Assembly: GCA_000158135.1 (NCBI GenBank)
Contig: DS999531.1
Coordinates: forward strand, 47,366 to 98,736
DNA length: 51,371 nt
Source of the DNA: Rhodobacteraceae bacterium KLH11
GTDB lineage: Bacteria > Pseudomonadota > Alphaproteobacteria > Rhodobacterales > Rhodobacteraceae
Reading direction: 5' to 3'
How positions within the stretch are numbered: the first letter of the stretch is position 1; every line of letters starts with the position of its first letter. A program made the position numbers and the translations under genes. Under the pieces are notes generated by a model. The model saw only the letters and a list, made by a program, of their open reading frames with translations. It had not been told where the DNA came from and searched no databases. Shown piece after piece: positions 35,074 to 43,792 of the stretch.

Positions 35074-35107
35074 GCGTCTTGCCCGTCTCGTCCCAGTCCG
35101 CTAGGAT

Positions 35108-35123
35108 AAATTTGATCAAATTT
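35108..35123. promoter_or_regulatory. Palindrome AAATTTGATCAAATTT upstream of amidotransferase
   Basis: A perfect 16-base palindrome ends 8 bases before the ATG at 35132, so a bound protein would occlude the promoter or ribosome-binding region. The core is identical to 33680-33693. Two copies at two gene starts support a shared regulator. Confidence 0.6.
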
Positions 35124-35131
35124 GGTGCCCC

Positions 35132-35812
35132 ATGAAAATCGGAATCCTCCTCACCGGCCATCTCCCTACTGAATTGCACGAACAATTCGAGAATTATGAT
35201 GGCATGTTCCGCGCGTTACTGGACGGAAACGGCTTTAAATATCAGACATATGCGGTGGTCGATGGCGAATTCCCAAGCGACGCCCGGCAGGCGGATGGCT
35301 GGATTATCACCGGCTCCCGGCACGGCGCATACGAAGATCATCCATGGATTCCGCCGCTCGAACAGCTGATCCGGGACATTCAGAAAGCAGGTGCCCCATT
35401 GATCGGGGTCTGTTTCGGCCATCAGATCATCGCGCAAGCCCTTGGCGGCAAAGTGGAAAAATTCAAAGGCGGTTGGTCCGTGGGGCATACGGAGTACCAG
35501 TTCGGGGATCAATCCGTCACTCTGAACGCGTGGCATCAGGATCAGGTCGTGGAGCTGCCCGAAGGCGCAGTGGTCACCGGATCGAATGCGTTCTGCCGAA
35601 ACGCCATGATCACTTACGGAGATACCATCTGGACCGTTCAGGCGCACCCCGAATACGGCAGCGACTTTATTCAGGGCCTGATCGCGACGCGGGGCAAGGG
35701 CGTGGTGCCTGATGATCTGATGCGGGCTGCCGCCAACCGGCAAGACGTTCCTGACGACAACGCCAAAATCGGCCGGCACATGGCAGAGTTTCTGAAGAAA
35801 GCGAGGGCCTGA
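35132..35812 (+). CDS. Class I glutamine amidotransferase-like hydrolase
   Basis: The 226-residue protein has the class I amidotransferase triad: nucleophile Cys94 in GVCFGHQ, and His172 with Glu174 in AHPEY. It is a stand-alone domain like those in polyamine or amine clusters, where it may hydrolyse a gamma-glutamyl amide (PuuD-like role, though PuuD is a C26 relative). The stop shares one base with the next start (TGATG). The role is inferred from its neighbours. Confidence 0.8.
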   Translation: MKIGILLTGHLPTELHEQFENYDGMFRALLDGNGFKYQTYAVVDGEFPSDARQADGWIITGSRHGAYEDHPWIPPLEQLIRDIQKAGAPLIGVCFGHQIIAQALGGKVEKFKGGWSVGHTEYQFGDQSVTLNAWHQDQVVELPEGAVVTGSNAFCRNAMITYGDTIWTVQAHPEYGSDFIQGLIATRGKGVVPDDLMRAAANRQDVPDDNAKIGRHMAEFLKKARA

Positions 35813-37170
35813 TGACCGACTGGACAGCCAAGCTGCCGCAGGCGGCAAAGGACTATATCGACGGGCAACGGTTGGATGAGGTCGAATGCATCATCTCGGA
35901 CCTGCCCGGCATCGCGCGCGGCAAAGCCGTGCCTGCCTCGAAATTTGCCAAACAGGATTACTTTCACCTGCCCGACAGCATCTTTTACCAGACCATCACA
36001 GGTGACTGGGGCGAGGCTGCGGGGGAAGACGGGTTCATCGAACGCGACATGATCCTGAAGCCTGATTTCTCAACCGTTTCCGCCGCGCCCTGGACCGGGG
36101 ACTGGACCTTGCAGGTGATCCACGACGCGTATGACCGCGATGGTGATCCCATTCCATTCAGCCCACGCAATGTGCTTAAACGCGTCGTTGAGATGTACCA
36201 CAAGAAGGGTTGGGAGCCGGTTGTCGCGCCCGAGATGGAGTTCTTCCTTGTCGCGCCGAATGTAGACCCGGCACAGGGGATCAAGCCGATGATGGGCCGC
36301 TCGGGTCGTCCGGCGGCAGCGCGTCAGGCCTATTCCATGACCGCCGTGGACGAGTTCGGCCCGGTGATCGACGACATCTATGATTTCGCAGAACATCAGG
36401 GGTTCGAGATTGACGGGATCACGCAGGAAGGCGGCGCGGGGCAGCTGGAAATCAACCTGCGCCACGGCGATCCGGTGAAACTGGCGGATGAGGTCTTCTA
36501 TTTCAAACGCCTGATCCGCGAAGCTGCTTTGCGGCACAATTGTTTTGCCACCTTCATGGCCAAACCGATCGAGGACGAGCCGGGCTCGGCCATGCATATC
36601 CATCATTCGATCATCGATATTGAAAGTGGCCAGAACATCTTTTCCGGTCCGCAAGGGGGCGAGACGGATGCGTTTTATCACTTTATCGCCGGGCTGCAGA
36701 ACCACCTGCCCGCCGGTCTGGCCGTGATGGCACCCTATGTGAACTCGTACCGGCGTTATGTGAAGGACCATGCAGCGCCGATCAATCTGGAATGGGCCCG
36801 CGACAATCGCACCACCGGCATTCGCGTGCCGCTGTCCGGCCCCGAAGCGCGACGGGTCGAAAACCGCATCGCAGGGATGGATTGCAACCCGTATCTGGGC
36901 ATCGCGCTGTCACTGGCCTGCGGCTATCTGGGCCTGATTCAACAGGAACGCCCACGCCGCCAGTTCTATGGTGACGCCTACGAAGGCGAAGGCGACATCC
37001 CTCAGGTCATGGGCAACGCGCTGGACCTCTTTGACGAGGCCACGGCCCTGCACGAGGTTCTGGGCCCCGAATTCGCCCGCGTCTACAGCATCGTCAAACG
37101 GGCGGAATACGAGGAATTTCTGCAGGTTATCTCCCCCTGGGAACGTGAGCATCTGCTGCTGAATGTCTGA
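35812..37170 (+). CDS. Second glutamine-synthetase-like gamma-glutamyl ligase
   Basis: The 452-residue protein is homologous to the product at 33754 but longer at the N-terminus. It has APEMEFFLV, EGGAGQLEINLRHGDP, MHIHHSI and DNRTTGIRVP. It is closest in appearance to PuuA-type gamma-glutamylputrescine synthetases. It is coupled to the amidotransferase gene. Two different ligases in one cluster suggest two amine substrates or a divided specificity. Confidence 0.85.
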   Translation: MTDWTAKLPQAAKDYIDGQRLDEVECIISDLPGIARGKAVPASKFAKQDYFHLPDSIFYQTITGDWGEAAGEDGFIERDMILKPDFSTVSAAPWTGDWTLQVIHDAYDRDGDPIPFSPRNVLKRVVEMYHKKGWEPVVAPEMEFFLVAPNVDPAQGIKPMMGRSGRPAAARQAYSMTAVDEFGPVIDDIYDFAEHQGFEIDGITQEGGAGQLEINLRHGDPVKLADEVFYFKRLIREAALRHNCFATFMAKPIEDEPGSAMHIHHSIIDIESGQNIFSGPQGGETDAFYHFIAGLQNHLPAGLAVMAPYVNSYRRYVKDHAAPINLEWARDNRTTGIRVPLSGPEARRVENRIAGMDCNPYLGIALSLACGYLGLIQQERPRRQFYGDAYEGEGDIPQVMGNALDLFDEATALHEVLGPEFARVYSIVKRAEYEEFLQVISPWEREHLLLNV

Positions 37171-37217
37171 CCAGCAGGCAGGGGCCGGGATAAAGAGAAG
37201 AAGACAGGGCGCGCGCG

Positions 37218-38522
37218 ATGAACCTTCTCTATGCCAATGACCACAGGGCCGAGTATCCGGGCAGTTGGTATGCGGCCACGGCTCATCCGTTTGATCGGTT
37301 TCCGGCACTTGAAGGCAATGTGACGGCTGATGTCTGTATCGTCGGGGGCGGCTATACCGGGCTGTCTGCCGCGCTGCATCTGGCTGAGGCGGGCTTTGAT
37401 GTCGTTCTGCTGGAAGCGCATCGCGTGGGGTTTGGCGCATCGGGGCGCAATGGTGGACAATTGGGCAGTGCGCAGCGGCTGGATCAGGAAGATCTGGAGC
37501 GGCTGGTCGGTGATGGAGATGCCGCGCGGCTCTGGGATCTGGCCGAAGACGCCAAGGCGCTGGTTAAATCGCTGATTTCAAAACACCAGATTGATTGCGA
37601 TCTGAAACCCGGCATCGCCGTTCTGGGCTTCAACAAGGCCGAACGCGACGAATTGCACAGCCATGCTGCGCATCTGTCAAACCGCTACAGCTATGACCGG
37701 ATCAAGCCTTTGGATGCCGAGGCCGGGCACAGCCTTTGCCCCTCACCTGCTTATGCCGGGGGGTATCTGGACACAGGCGCGGCGCATCTGCATCCGTTGA
37801 ACTATGCGCTGGGTCTGGCACGCGCGGCGGTCAGTGCCGGATTGCGCCTGCATGAAAGCACCGAGGTTCTGGAGATCGATGAAGGCGCCCGTGTCACGCT
37901 GCGCACCGACAAGGGACAAGTCACCGCCGATCACGTCATTCTGGCCTGCAACGGGTATCTGGGTGATCTGAACCGTCAGGTTGCTTCACGCGTGATGCCC
38001 ATCAACAATTTCATTGCCGCCACTGAACCTCTGGGTGCCGAGGTGCAGAGGGTACTGACCCAGGACATCGCCGTTGCGGACACCAAGTTTGTGGTGAACT
38101 ATTTCCGCCTGAGCGCGGATGGCAGGCTGCTGTTCGGCGGCGGCGAAAGCTATGGCTATCAGTTCCCTCAGGATATCGCAGCAAAAGTGTGCAAACCGAT
38201 GGTCGGGATTTTCCCGCATCTGCGCGATGTCAGGATCGATTATGCCTGGGGCGGAACGCTTGGCATTACCATGCGGCGGATGCCGTATCTTGCGCGATTG
38301 GCCCCAAATATCCTGTCAGCGTCAGGCTATTCGGGCCATGGGGTTGGCACCGCAACCCATGCCGGGCAGTTGATGGCACTTGCCATTCAGGGGCAGGCTG
38401 AGGGCTTTGACACCATGGCGCGCGTCCCATCCTTGCCCTTCCCCGGCGGGCCTGCGCTGCGCAGCCCTCTGCTGGTGCTGGCCATGACATGGTACGCGCT
38501 GCGCGACCGGCTGGGGTTCTGA
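37218..38522 (+). CDS. FAD-dependent oxidoreductase, PuuB/OrdL-like
   Basis: The 434-residue DAO-family flavoprotein has VCIVGGGYTGLSAALHLAEAG (about 37-57) as the Rossmann FAD motif and GASGRNGGQLG as the DAO second motif. The C-terminal SGYSGHGVGTATHAGQL block completes the FAD site. In the Puu pathway PuuB oxidises gamma-glutamylputrescine to the aldehyde. The gene follows the ligase by 47 bases and probably acts on its product. Confidence 0.87.
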   Translation: MNLLYANDHRAEYPGSWYAATAHPFDRFPALEGNVTADVCIVGGGYTGLSAALHLAEAGFDVVLLEAHRVGFGASGRNGGQLGSAQRLDQEDLERLVGDGDAARLWDLAEDAKALVKSLISKHQIDCDLKPGIAVLGFNKAERDELHSHAAHLSNRYSYDRIKPLDAEAGHSLCPSPAYAGGYLDTGAAHLHPLNYALGLARAAVSAGLRLHESTEVLEIDEGARVTLRTDKGQVTADHVILACNGYLGDLNRQVASRVMPINNFIAATEPLGAEVQRVLTQDIAVADTKFVVNYFRLSADGRLLFGGGESYGYQFPQDIAAKVCKPMVGIFPHLRDVRIDYAWGGTLGITMRRMPYLARLAPNILSASGYSGHGVGTATHAGQLMALAIQGQAEGFDTMARVPSLPFPGGPALRSPLLVLAMTWYALRDRLGF

Positions 38523-38634
38523 TCCCGAGATTCACGACAGTTTGGTGAAACTTTGCCAACGCATCAAAACAAGTCTTGGCTTGAGCCTTTTATGACTTTA
38601 AAGTTTTCAAAGGTAAAATTCAGGAAATCCAAAT

Positions 38635-39834
38635 ATGACGCTTGTACCCAACGTCCATGACGCCGAACCTATTCCCCCAGCCGCCCGCGACGCCATTGAT
38701 GCCCTGCTGCAATCCGGAGACCTGTTCCGCTATACCGCCCCTCAGGATGCGCCTGTGGCGCTTTTGGAAGCTGAATTCGCCGAATTGCTGGGCACCAAAT
38801 ACGCGCTGGCGGTCTCATCCTGTTCTGCCGCGCTGTTTTTGTCACTCAAGGCGCTGGGGCTGCCGCGGGATGCGCGGGTTCTGATCCCCGGCTTTACCTT
38901 TGCAGCCGTACCCTCATCGGTTGTGCACGCCGAATGCATCCCGGTTCTGTGCGAAGTGGGTGAAAACTATCGCGTTGATATGCGGGACTTTGCCGCCAAG
39001 CTGGACAATGTGCAGGCCGTGATCATCAGCCATATGCGCGGCCATACCTCGGACATGGACGCGATTATGGAACTGTGTGAGGCGCGCGACATCCCGGTAA
39101 TCGAAGACGCCGCCCATTCGCTGGGAACCACCTGGCACGGGCGCAATATCGGCACCATTGGCAAGGTGGGGTGTTTCTCGTTCCAATCCTACAAGATGAT
39201 CAATGCAGGCGAAGGGGGTATTCTGGTCAGCGACGATGCCGATCTGGTAGCCCGCGCGGTGATCATGTCGGGTGCTTACGAACACAACTGGAAAAAACAC
39301 GCAAACGCGCCAGAGCTGGAACAGGCCTTTGCCCGCTGGCAGAACCAGTTGCCGCTGTATAATCTGCGGATCAGCAATCTCAGCGCCGCTGTGATCCGGC
39401 CACAAATTCCTGAACTGGCACGCCGCGTGCGCGACGGGCTGGCAAACCACGATTATGTGGCAGAGCGTCTGAACAGCTCGTCCTATATTGATGTCCCTGC
39501 CCCGCTTGCGCCCGAGCGGCGGGCACCGGATTCGATCCAGTTCAACCTTGTGGGTCTGAGCGACGAAGACATCCACACCTTCGCCGCCGCCGCTGAGGCG
39601 CGCGGCGTCAAGGTGCAGGTCTTTGGCTTGTCTCAGGACAACGCCCGCGCCTTCTGGAACTGGCAGTTCCTGCCCGAACAGGTCGATCTGCCGCAGACCC
39701 GTGCAATGCTGATGAGAGCCTGCGATGTCCGCCTGCCCGTGCGCCTGACGCGCGCGGAGCTGGACGTGATCACCGATATCCTGCTGGCCTCGGTGGGTGA
39801 GGTCGTCGGGCCGGTGCCGGTTTACGGCACCTGA
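38635..39834 (+). CDS. DegT/DnrJ/EryC1-family aminotransferase
   Basis: The 399-residue PLP-dependent enzyme has the nucleophilic cofactor Lys in SFQSYKMINAGEGG. Other family features are AVSSCSAALFLSLKALGL, the PLP-stacking region PGFTFAAVPSS, and EDAAHSLG with the pyridine-N Asp. The family converts keto-sugars or related carbonyl compounds. AGGAAATCC precedes the start. It is 112 bases after the oxidoreductase and may have its own promoter; a link to the amine pathway is only positional. The 3' end overlaps the convergent protease by 13 bases. Confidence 0.82.
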   Translation: MTLVPNVHDAEPIPPAARDAIDALLQSGDLFRYTAPQDAPVALLEAEFAELLGTKYALAVSSCSAALFLSLKALGLPRDARVLIPGFTFAAVPSSVVHAECIPVLCEVGENYRVDMRDFAAKLDNVQAVIISHMRGHTSDMDAIMELCEARDIPVIEDAAHSLGTTWHGRNIGTIGKVGCFSFQSYKMINAGEGGILVSDDADLVARAVIMSGAYEHNWKKHANAPELEQAFARWQNQLPLYNLRISNLSAAVIRPQIPELARRVRDGLANHDYVAERLNSSSYIDVPAPLAPERRAPDSIQFNLVGLSDEDIHTFAAAAEARGVKVQVFGLSQDNARAFWNWQFLPEQVDLPQTRAMLMRACDVRLPVRLTRAELDVITDILLASVGEVVGPVPVYGT

Positions 39835-40601
39835 GCAGGCACGCCGTTCAGCTCGAAGACCCCGGAAGACAGGAACAAGGCGTCAATCCCGTTCGGGGTT
39901 GGCGCAATACGCGACAAGATCGCTGCGACGGCCAGACCAGTATCGGTTTGAACCAAAAGCGGTGCCCCGGAATCCCCCATCATCACCGGACAAATCGCGC
40001 GCAGCAGGCCTGCGCCTGCCAGGTTTGCGGCGCAGGGTCCTGTGCGGCTCAGCACATGCGGGCGCAGGCCGGGATACCCCGCAACCGTACCATCCTGCCC
40101 CGCGATCTGTGAAATTGGCAGAAAACCCACCTGATCCCCGATCGGCTCGGCCAGTTCCAATACGGCCCAATCCAGATCAGCACGATTGTTGAAACGCCCC
40201 CCTGCACCTTGCGCTGCATCCATCCGGTAGCCGGAAACAACCGACACTGCGGTGGCTTCGCCCCGCTGATAGCCAGCTGCAAAACGAATGCTTCCCGGCG
40301 GAATCCAGCGTTTGCGAGCACTGTTATAGAGGCAATGCGCTGCGGTCAGAACCAGCCGGTCCGACACCAGAACACCGGTGCAATGCGACCTCTGGCTGCG
40401 GCTGGCGAAATTGACCCGGCCAATGGCGCGCCACGGAGCGGCGGATGCGTCGACGATCTCGCGGGCGCGAATGTCTTCACAGCCGGCAGCCGCGGATTGA
40501 CCCAAGGTGCAGACAGGCTCCCAGACCGAAGTGAACTGACCTTGCGCCGAGGCGAATTGCGCCCAGAACACCGTGCCAAGCACAATCAGCCAGCGCATCA
40601 A
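39822..40601 (-). CDS. Secreted trypsin-like serine protease
   Basis: The 259-residue protein has a signal peptide (cleavage after FASAQ) and a chymotrypsin fold with the triad His89 (LTAAHC), Asp144 (DLDWAVLEL) and Ser211 (MMGDSGAPL). Cys74-Cys90 would form the histidine-loop disulfide. It probably acts in the periplasm or outside the cell; the substrate is unknown. It follows phaR by 5 bases and could be read through from it. Confidence 0.85.
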   Translation of the reverse strand: MMRWLIVLGTVFWAQFASAQGQFTSVWEPVCTLGQSAAAGCEDIRAREIVDASAAPWRAIGRVNFASRSQRSHCTGVLVSDRLVLTAAHCLYNSARKRWIPPGSIRFAAGYQRGEATAVSVVSGYRMDAAQGAGGRFNNRADLDWAVLELAEPIGDQVGFLPISQIAGQDGTVAGYPGLRPHVLSRTGPCAANLAGAGLLRAICPVMMGDSGAPLLVQTDTGLAVAAILSRIAPTPNGIDALFLSSGVFELNGVPAQVP

Positions 40602-40606
40602 TAAAA

Positions 40607-41161
40607 TCAGCTCAGCTTGGACAGCTTCTGCTGCAGTTCGGCAAGTTGCTTTTTGATATCGTCCAGATCCTCTTTCGGCTCTGGTGTTGCCTCGGCGTCC
40701 TGTTCCGGGCCTGACCAGTTCCCGGCCAACCCGCCTGTCATGGCCTTCAGGAAAGCTTTTTGCTGCGCCTGCATCGCGTCGAAACCCGGTATCTGGGACA
40801 TCGGATTCATGGCGTTCATGTTTTCCATCATCTTGGATTGGCTTTCGCGCAGCATCTCGAACGAACTTTGCAAGAATTGCGGCATCATGCCCCCGCCCGG
40901 CACCATGTAGCTGCGGACCAGATCGTTTAACACATTGATCGGCAGAACATTTTCGCCACGGCTTTCATGTTCGGCAATGATTTGAAGCAGATACTGGCGG
41001 GTCAGGTCATCACCGGTTTTCAGATCGATAATCTGCACCTCGCGCCCTTCGCGGATGAAGCCCGCGATGTCTTCGAGCGTCACGTAATCGCTGGTCTCGG
41101 TGTTGTACAGCCGACGGCTGGCATAGCGCTTGATCAGCAACGGTTTTTCTTGATCCGACAC
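40607..41161 (-). CDS. phaR: PhaR, polyhydroxyalkanoate synthesis repressor
   Basis: The 184-residue repressor senses PHA granules and controls phasin and PHA genes. The N-terminal PHB_acc_N DNA-binding region is KRYASRRLYNTETSDYVTLE (about 11-30), followed by two PHB_acc repeats and a C-terminal coiled coil (about 155-184). Three CTGC-N3-GCAG sites in the locus (41814, 41844, 43706) match the element this family is reported to bind. Confidence 0.95.
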   Translation of the reverse strand: MSDQEKPLLIKRYASRRLYNTETSDYVTLEDIAGFIREGREVQIIDLKTGDDLTRQYLLQIIAEHESRGENVLPINVLNDLVRSYMVPGGGMMPQFLQSSFEMLRESQSKMMENMNAMNPMSQIPGFDAMQAQQKAFLKAMTGGLAGNWSGPEQDAEATPEPKEDLDDIKKQLAELQQKLSKLS

Positions 41162-41214
41162 CCGGTCCCCTCCCCAAAAGATGATGCGTTGCAGCAGAGG
41201 TTATGCGAGTGCAG

Positions 41215-41250
41215 AACAAAAAGAAAGGGCAGGTCAAGCGACCTGCCCTC
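41215..41250 (-). terminator. Intrinsic terminator after the phasin gene
   Basis: On the minus strand AGGGCAGGTC (41249-41240) and GACCTGCCCT (41235-41226) form a 10-base stem with a 4-base loop, followed by TTTCTTTTTGTTC. It separates phaP from phaR. Confidence 0.85.
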
Positions 41251-41300
41251 TTGCGATTGCACCATTTGGGAGGAATGGGTGCGATGTCGCAGTTTTAGCC

Positions 41301-41747
41301 TTACTTGGCAGCTGTTGCTTTCTTGGCAGCAGCAGTCACGTCGTTGGTGGCTTTTTTGACGGCTGCGGTTGCATCTTCTGCAGCGTCTTTGCCAGCCGCC
41401 ATCAGCAGCTCAACGGTTTCGGTCTGAACTTTTTTCGCGATCTCGGCGAAAGCAGCCATGTTTTCTGCAGCAACTTCAGCCGACGCGCTTGCGAAGTCGG
41501 TTGCGGCTTTTGCATAGTCAGCAGGCTCGGCCTTTGCTTTCGACATCTCGGTCAGTTTGGCCAGAGTTTCCTTGGTCCATTTGTTCGAGATTTCTGCCGA
41601 TTTCTCGGCTGCGTCCAGCGCAACGCCCGACAGCTTTTCGTTCAGCGAAGCAGTCGATTTGAACGCACCTTCCAGAGCGGTCGTATCAACAGGGAATGCG
41701 CCCATCATGTCTTTCATGACTGCGGTAAAGTCTTGGGTCTTTGCCAT
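41301..41747 (-). CDS. phaP: Phasin (PHA granule surface protein)
   Basis: The 148-residue, Ala/Lys-rich amphipathic helical protein is typical of alphaproteobacterial phasins (SAEISNKWTKETLAKLTEMS, then an Ala-rich tail DAAEDATAAVKKATNDV). It coats PHA granules. The ATG at 41747 (MAKTQDFTAVMKD) follows AGGATTAGGA. The promoter upstream carries two PhaR-type boxes spaced 30 bases apart. Confidence 0.93.
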   Translation of the reverse strand: MAKTQDFTAVMKDMMGAFPVDTTALEGAFKSTASLNEKLSGVALDAAEKSAEISNKWTKETLAKLTEMSKAKAEPADYAKAATDFASASAEVAAENMAAFAEIAKKVQTETVELLMAAGKDAAEDATAAVKKATNDVTAAAKKATAAK

Positions 41748-41803
41748 TGTCCTAATCCTTTTAGCCTGTCCGGGCCCACCCCGGCTTTCATCAGCTTGAG
41801 GGC

Positions 41804-41832
41804 AATATGATTGCTGCATCGCAGCATTGCAA
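41804..41832 (-). promoter_or_regulatory. phaP promoter
   Basis: On the minus strand TTGCAA (41832-41827), a 17-base spacer and CATATT (41809-41804) form a good sigma-70-like pair about 57 bases before the phasin ATG. The proximal CTGC-N3-GCAG box occupies the spacer, so bound PhaR would block RNA polymerase directly. Confidence 0.55.
41814..41824. promoter_or_regulatory. PhaR-type operator 1 (phaP)
   Basis: CTGC ATC GCAG, a CTGC-N3-GCAG palindrome within the phaP promoter spacer. Confidence 0.75.
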
Positions 41833-41843
41833 GTTTTTTCTTG

Positions 41844-41854
41844 CTGCGATGCAG
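41844..41854. promoter_or_regulatory. PhaR-type operator 2 (phaP)
   Basis: CTGC GAT GCAG, 30 bases (about three helical turns) upstream of operator 1, so two repressors could sit on the same DNA face. Confidence 0.75.
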
Positions 41855-41878
41855 AAAAATCTGCGTTTCAATGTGATA

Positions 41879-43681
41879 TCAGCGGCTTGCCTTGACCAGA
41901 ACATAGGTCCCGGGTGCCGGGCAAAGGCGTGGATGGTCCGAATCGCCAGTGTCGCGGGCCGGAACCTGCTTGCCAGAACGCTTCTTCAGCCAGGCCTCCC
42001 ACATCGGCCACCACGAGCCTTCGTGAAAATCGGCCTCTTTCAGCCAGGTCTCGGCGTCAGCTTTCATGTCGGGATTCGTATAGTGGCCGTATTTCTTCTT
42101 GCTGGGCGGGTTTACAATCCCGGCGATATGACCCGATTCAGAGACCACAAAGCTTTTCGATCTCGACCCCGCCTGCTGCATACCGCGATAGCAATCCTTC
42201 CACGCGGCGATGTGGTCGGTCTCGCAGGTGATCGCCATCAATGGCACATCCACATCCCTGATATGCAGCTTGTGCCCCATCAGCTCGAACCCGTCAGTGG
42301 CGAACTCGTTGCTCTGACATAATCCGCGCAGATATTGCATCGCCATGCGGCCCGGCAGGTTGGCCCCGTCGCCGTTCCAGTACAACAGATCAAAGGCCGG
42401 TGGCGTTTCACCCATCATGTAGCTGCGAATCGCAGGCGTATAGATCAGATCTTTTGAGCGCAGGAATGACATCGTGCGGCCGATGATCCATGCTTTCAGA
42501 ATCCCGTCCTTGTTCACCTGCTCTTCAATACCATCCACGAAATCATTCTGCAGGAAGGGCGTGAACTCTCCCTGTTCGCCGAAATCAGTCAGGGTGGTGA
42601 AGAAGGTGGCGGATTTGACCGATTTGTCACCACGCTGTTTCATCAACGCAAGGGTCAGGTTCAGCGTCGTTCCTGCGATGCAATACCCCACAGTGTTGAC
42701 CTGTTTGACCTTACAAATGTTCTTGGCTTCTTCGATGGCGGTCAGGAATCCTTCCTGAATATAATCCTCAATCCCGATATCGGTATGAGAGCTATCGGCG
42801 TTCACCCAGCTGACGACAAAAAGGGTATAACCCTGCTCGGTCACCCATTTGATCAGGCTGTTCTGGGCTTTGAGATCAAGGATATAGAACTTGTTGATCC
42901 ATGGCGGGAACAGGACGATCGGCGTTTCATGCACCGTTTCGGTCACGGGTTTGTACTGGATCAGCTCGATCATCCGGTTGCGATACACCACATCACCAGG
43001 GGTGGTGGCGATATTGCCGCCGATTTCAAACGCGCTTTCATCGGCCAGCCGGACAACCATCTCACCATCATTGGCCTCAAGATCGGATACGAGGTTTTCG
43101 AGCCCCTTGATCAACGATTGACCTTCGGTTTCGATGGCCTTTTCCAGCGCGTCAGGATTGGTGGCCAGGAAATTCGTGGGTGCCATCATGTCGATGATCT
43201 GTTGCGAGAAATACTGCAGGCGCTGCTTGTCCTTCGCTTCTAAATCCTCAACCGACGCCACCGCCTGCGAGATCGCCTCGGCGTTTGTCTGGTATTGCTG
43301 GCGGATCAGCCGGAAATAGGGATTGGTTTCCCACATCGGATTGGAAAAGCGCTTGTCTTTCGACGTGGCGGCGGGCGCGTCGTCGTCACTGTTTGTCAGC
43401 GCCCTCTGGGCTTCGGCGAAGTTCAGAACAGACTTGCCCCAATATTCGATCTGATGCTCCAGCAGCTTGGTCGGGTTCTGAAACGCCTCAGTCCAGTAGG
43501 CTGTTGCTGCTTTTGCAAAAAGCTCTTGATTCGGGCCGTCCAATGCCGAGGCATGAGGCGTTTTCCCGGCCATCACCTCGATCAGGCGTTTGGACAACTC
43601 TTCGACTTTGCCCATATTTTCTTTAAGCCGATCAATATGTTCTTCAGTCAACTTGGGTGTTTCGCCGTCAGTAGTTGTCAT
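41879..43681 (-). CDS. phaC: Class I PHA synthase
   Basis: The 600-residue polymerase of hydroxyacyl-CoA monomers acts at the granule surface. The lipase-like nucleophile box is GYCIAGT (Cys334), with the partner Asp and His in DHIAAW and ESGHIAGIVNPP. The N-terminal PhaC_N domain includes NPYFRLIRQQY. The ATG at 43681 (MTTTDGETPK) is preferred; a GTG 15 bases upstream is possible. It is divergent from phaZ across 111 bases containing a PhaR-type box. Confidence 0.95.
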   Translation of the reverse strand: MTTTDGETPKLTEEHIDRLKENMGKVEELSKRLIEVMAGKTPHASALDGPNQELFAKAATAYWTEAFQNPTKLLEHQIEYWGKSVLNFAEAQRALTNSDDDAPAATSKDKRFSNPMWETNPYFRLIRQQYQTNAEAISQAVASVEDLEAKDKQRLQYFSQQIIDMMAPTNFLATNPDALEKAIETEGQSLIKGLENLVSDLEANDGEMVVRLADESAFEIGGNIATTPGDVVYRNRMIELIQYKPVTETVHETPIVLFPPWINKFYILDLKAQNSLIKWVTEQGYTLFVVSWVNADSSHTDIGIEDYIQEGFLTAIEEAKNICKVKQVNTVGYCIAGTTLNLTLALMKQRGDKSVKSATFFTTLTDFGEQGEFTPFLQNDFVDGIEEQVNKDGILKAWIIGRTMSFLRSKDLIYTPAIRSYMMGETPPAFDLLYWNGDGANLPGRMAMQYLRGLCQSNEFATDGFELMGHKLHIRDVDVPLMAITCETDHIAAWKDCYRGMQQAGSRSKSFVVSESGHIAGIVNPPSKKKYGHYTNPDMKADAETWLKEADFHEGSWWPMWEAWLKKRSGKQVPARDTGDSDHPRLCPAPGTYVLVKASR

Positions 43682-43705
43682 TTTAACAATTCCCACCTAG
43701 TCTCG

Positions 43706-43716
43706 CTGCTGTGCAG
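43706..43716. promoter_or_regulatory. PhaR-type operator in the phaC-phaZ divergent promoter
   Basis: CTGC TGT GCAG lies 25 bases upstream of the phaC start and 77 bases upstream of phaZ, so it could act on either gene. Confidence 0.65.
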
Positions 43717-43792
43717 AATAACGTCGTGGGCGTCGGGGGGCAAAGCGGCGAATGGTCCGAACTTTCAGGCTGATACTCAGGAGTCACATTCG

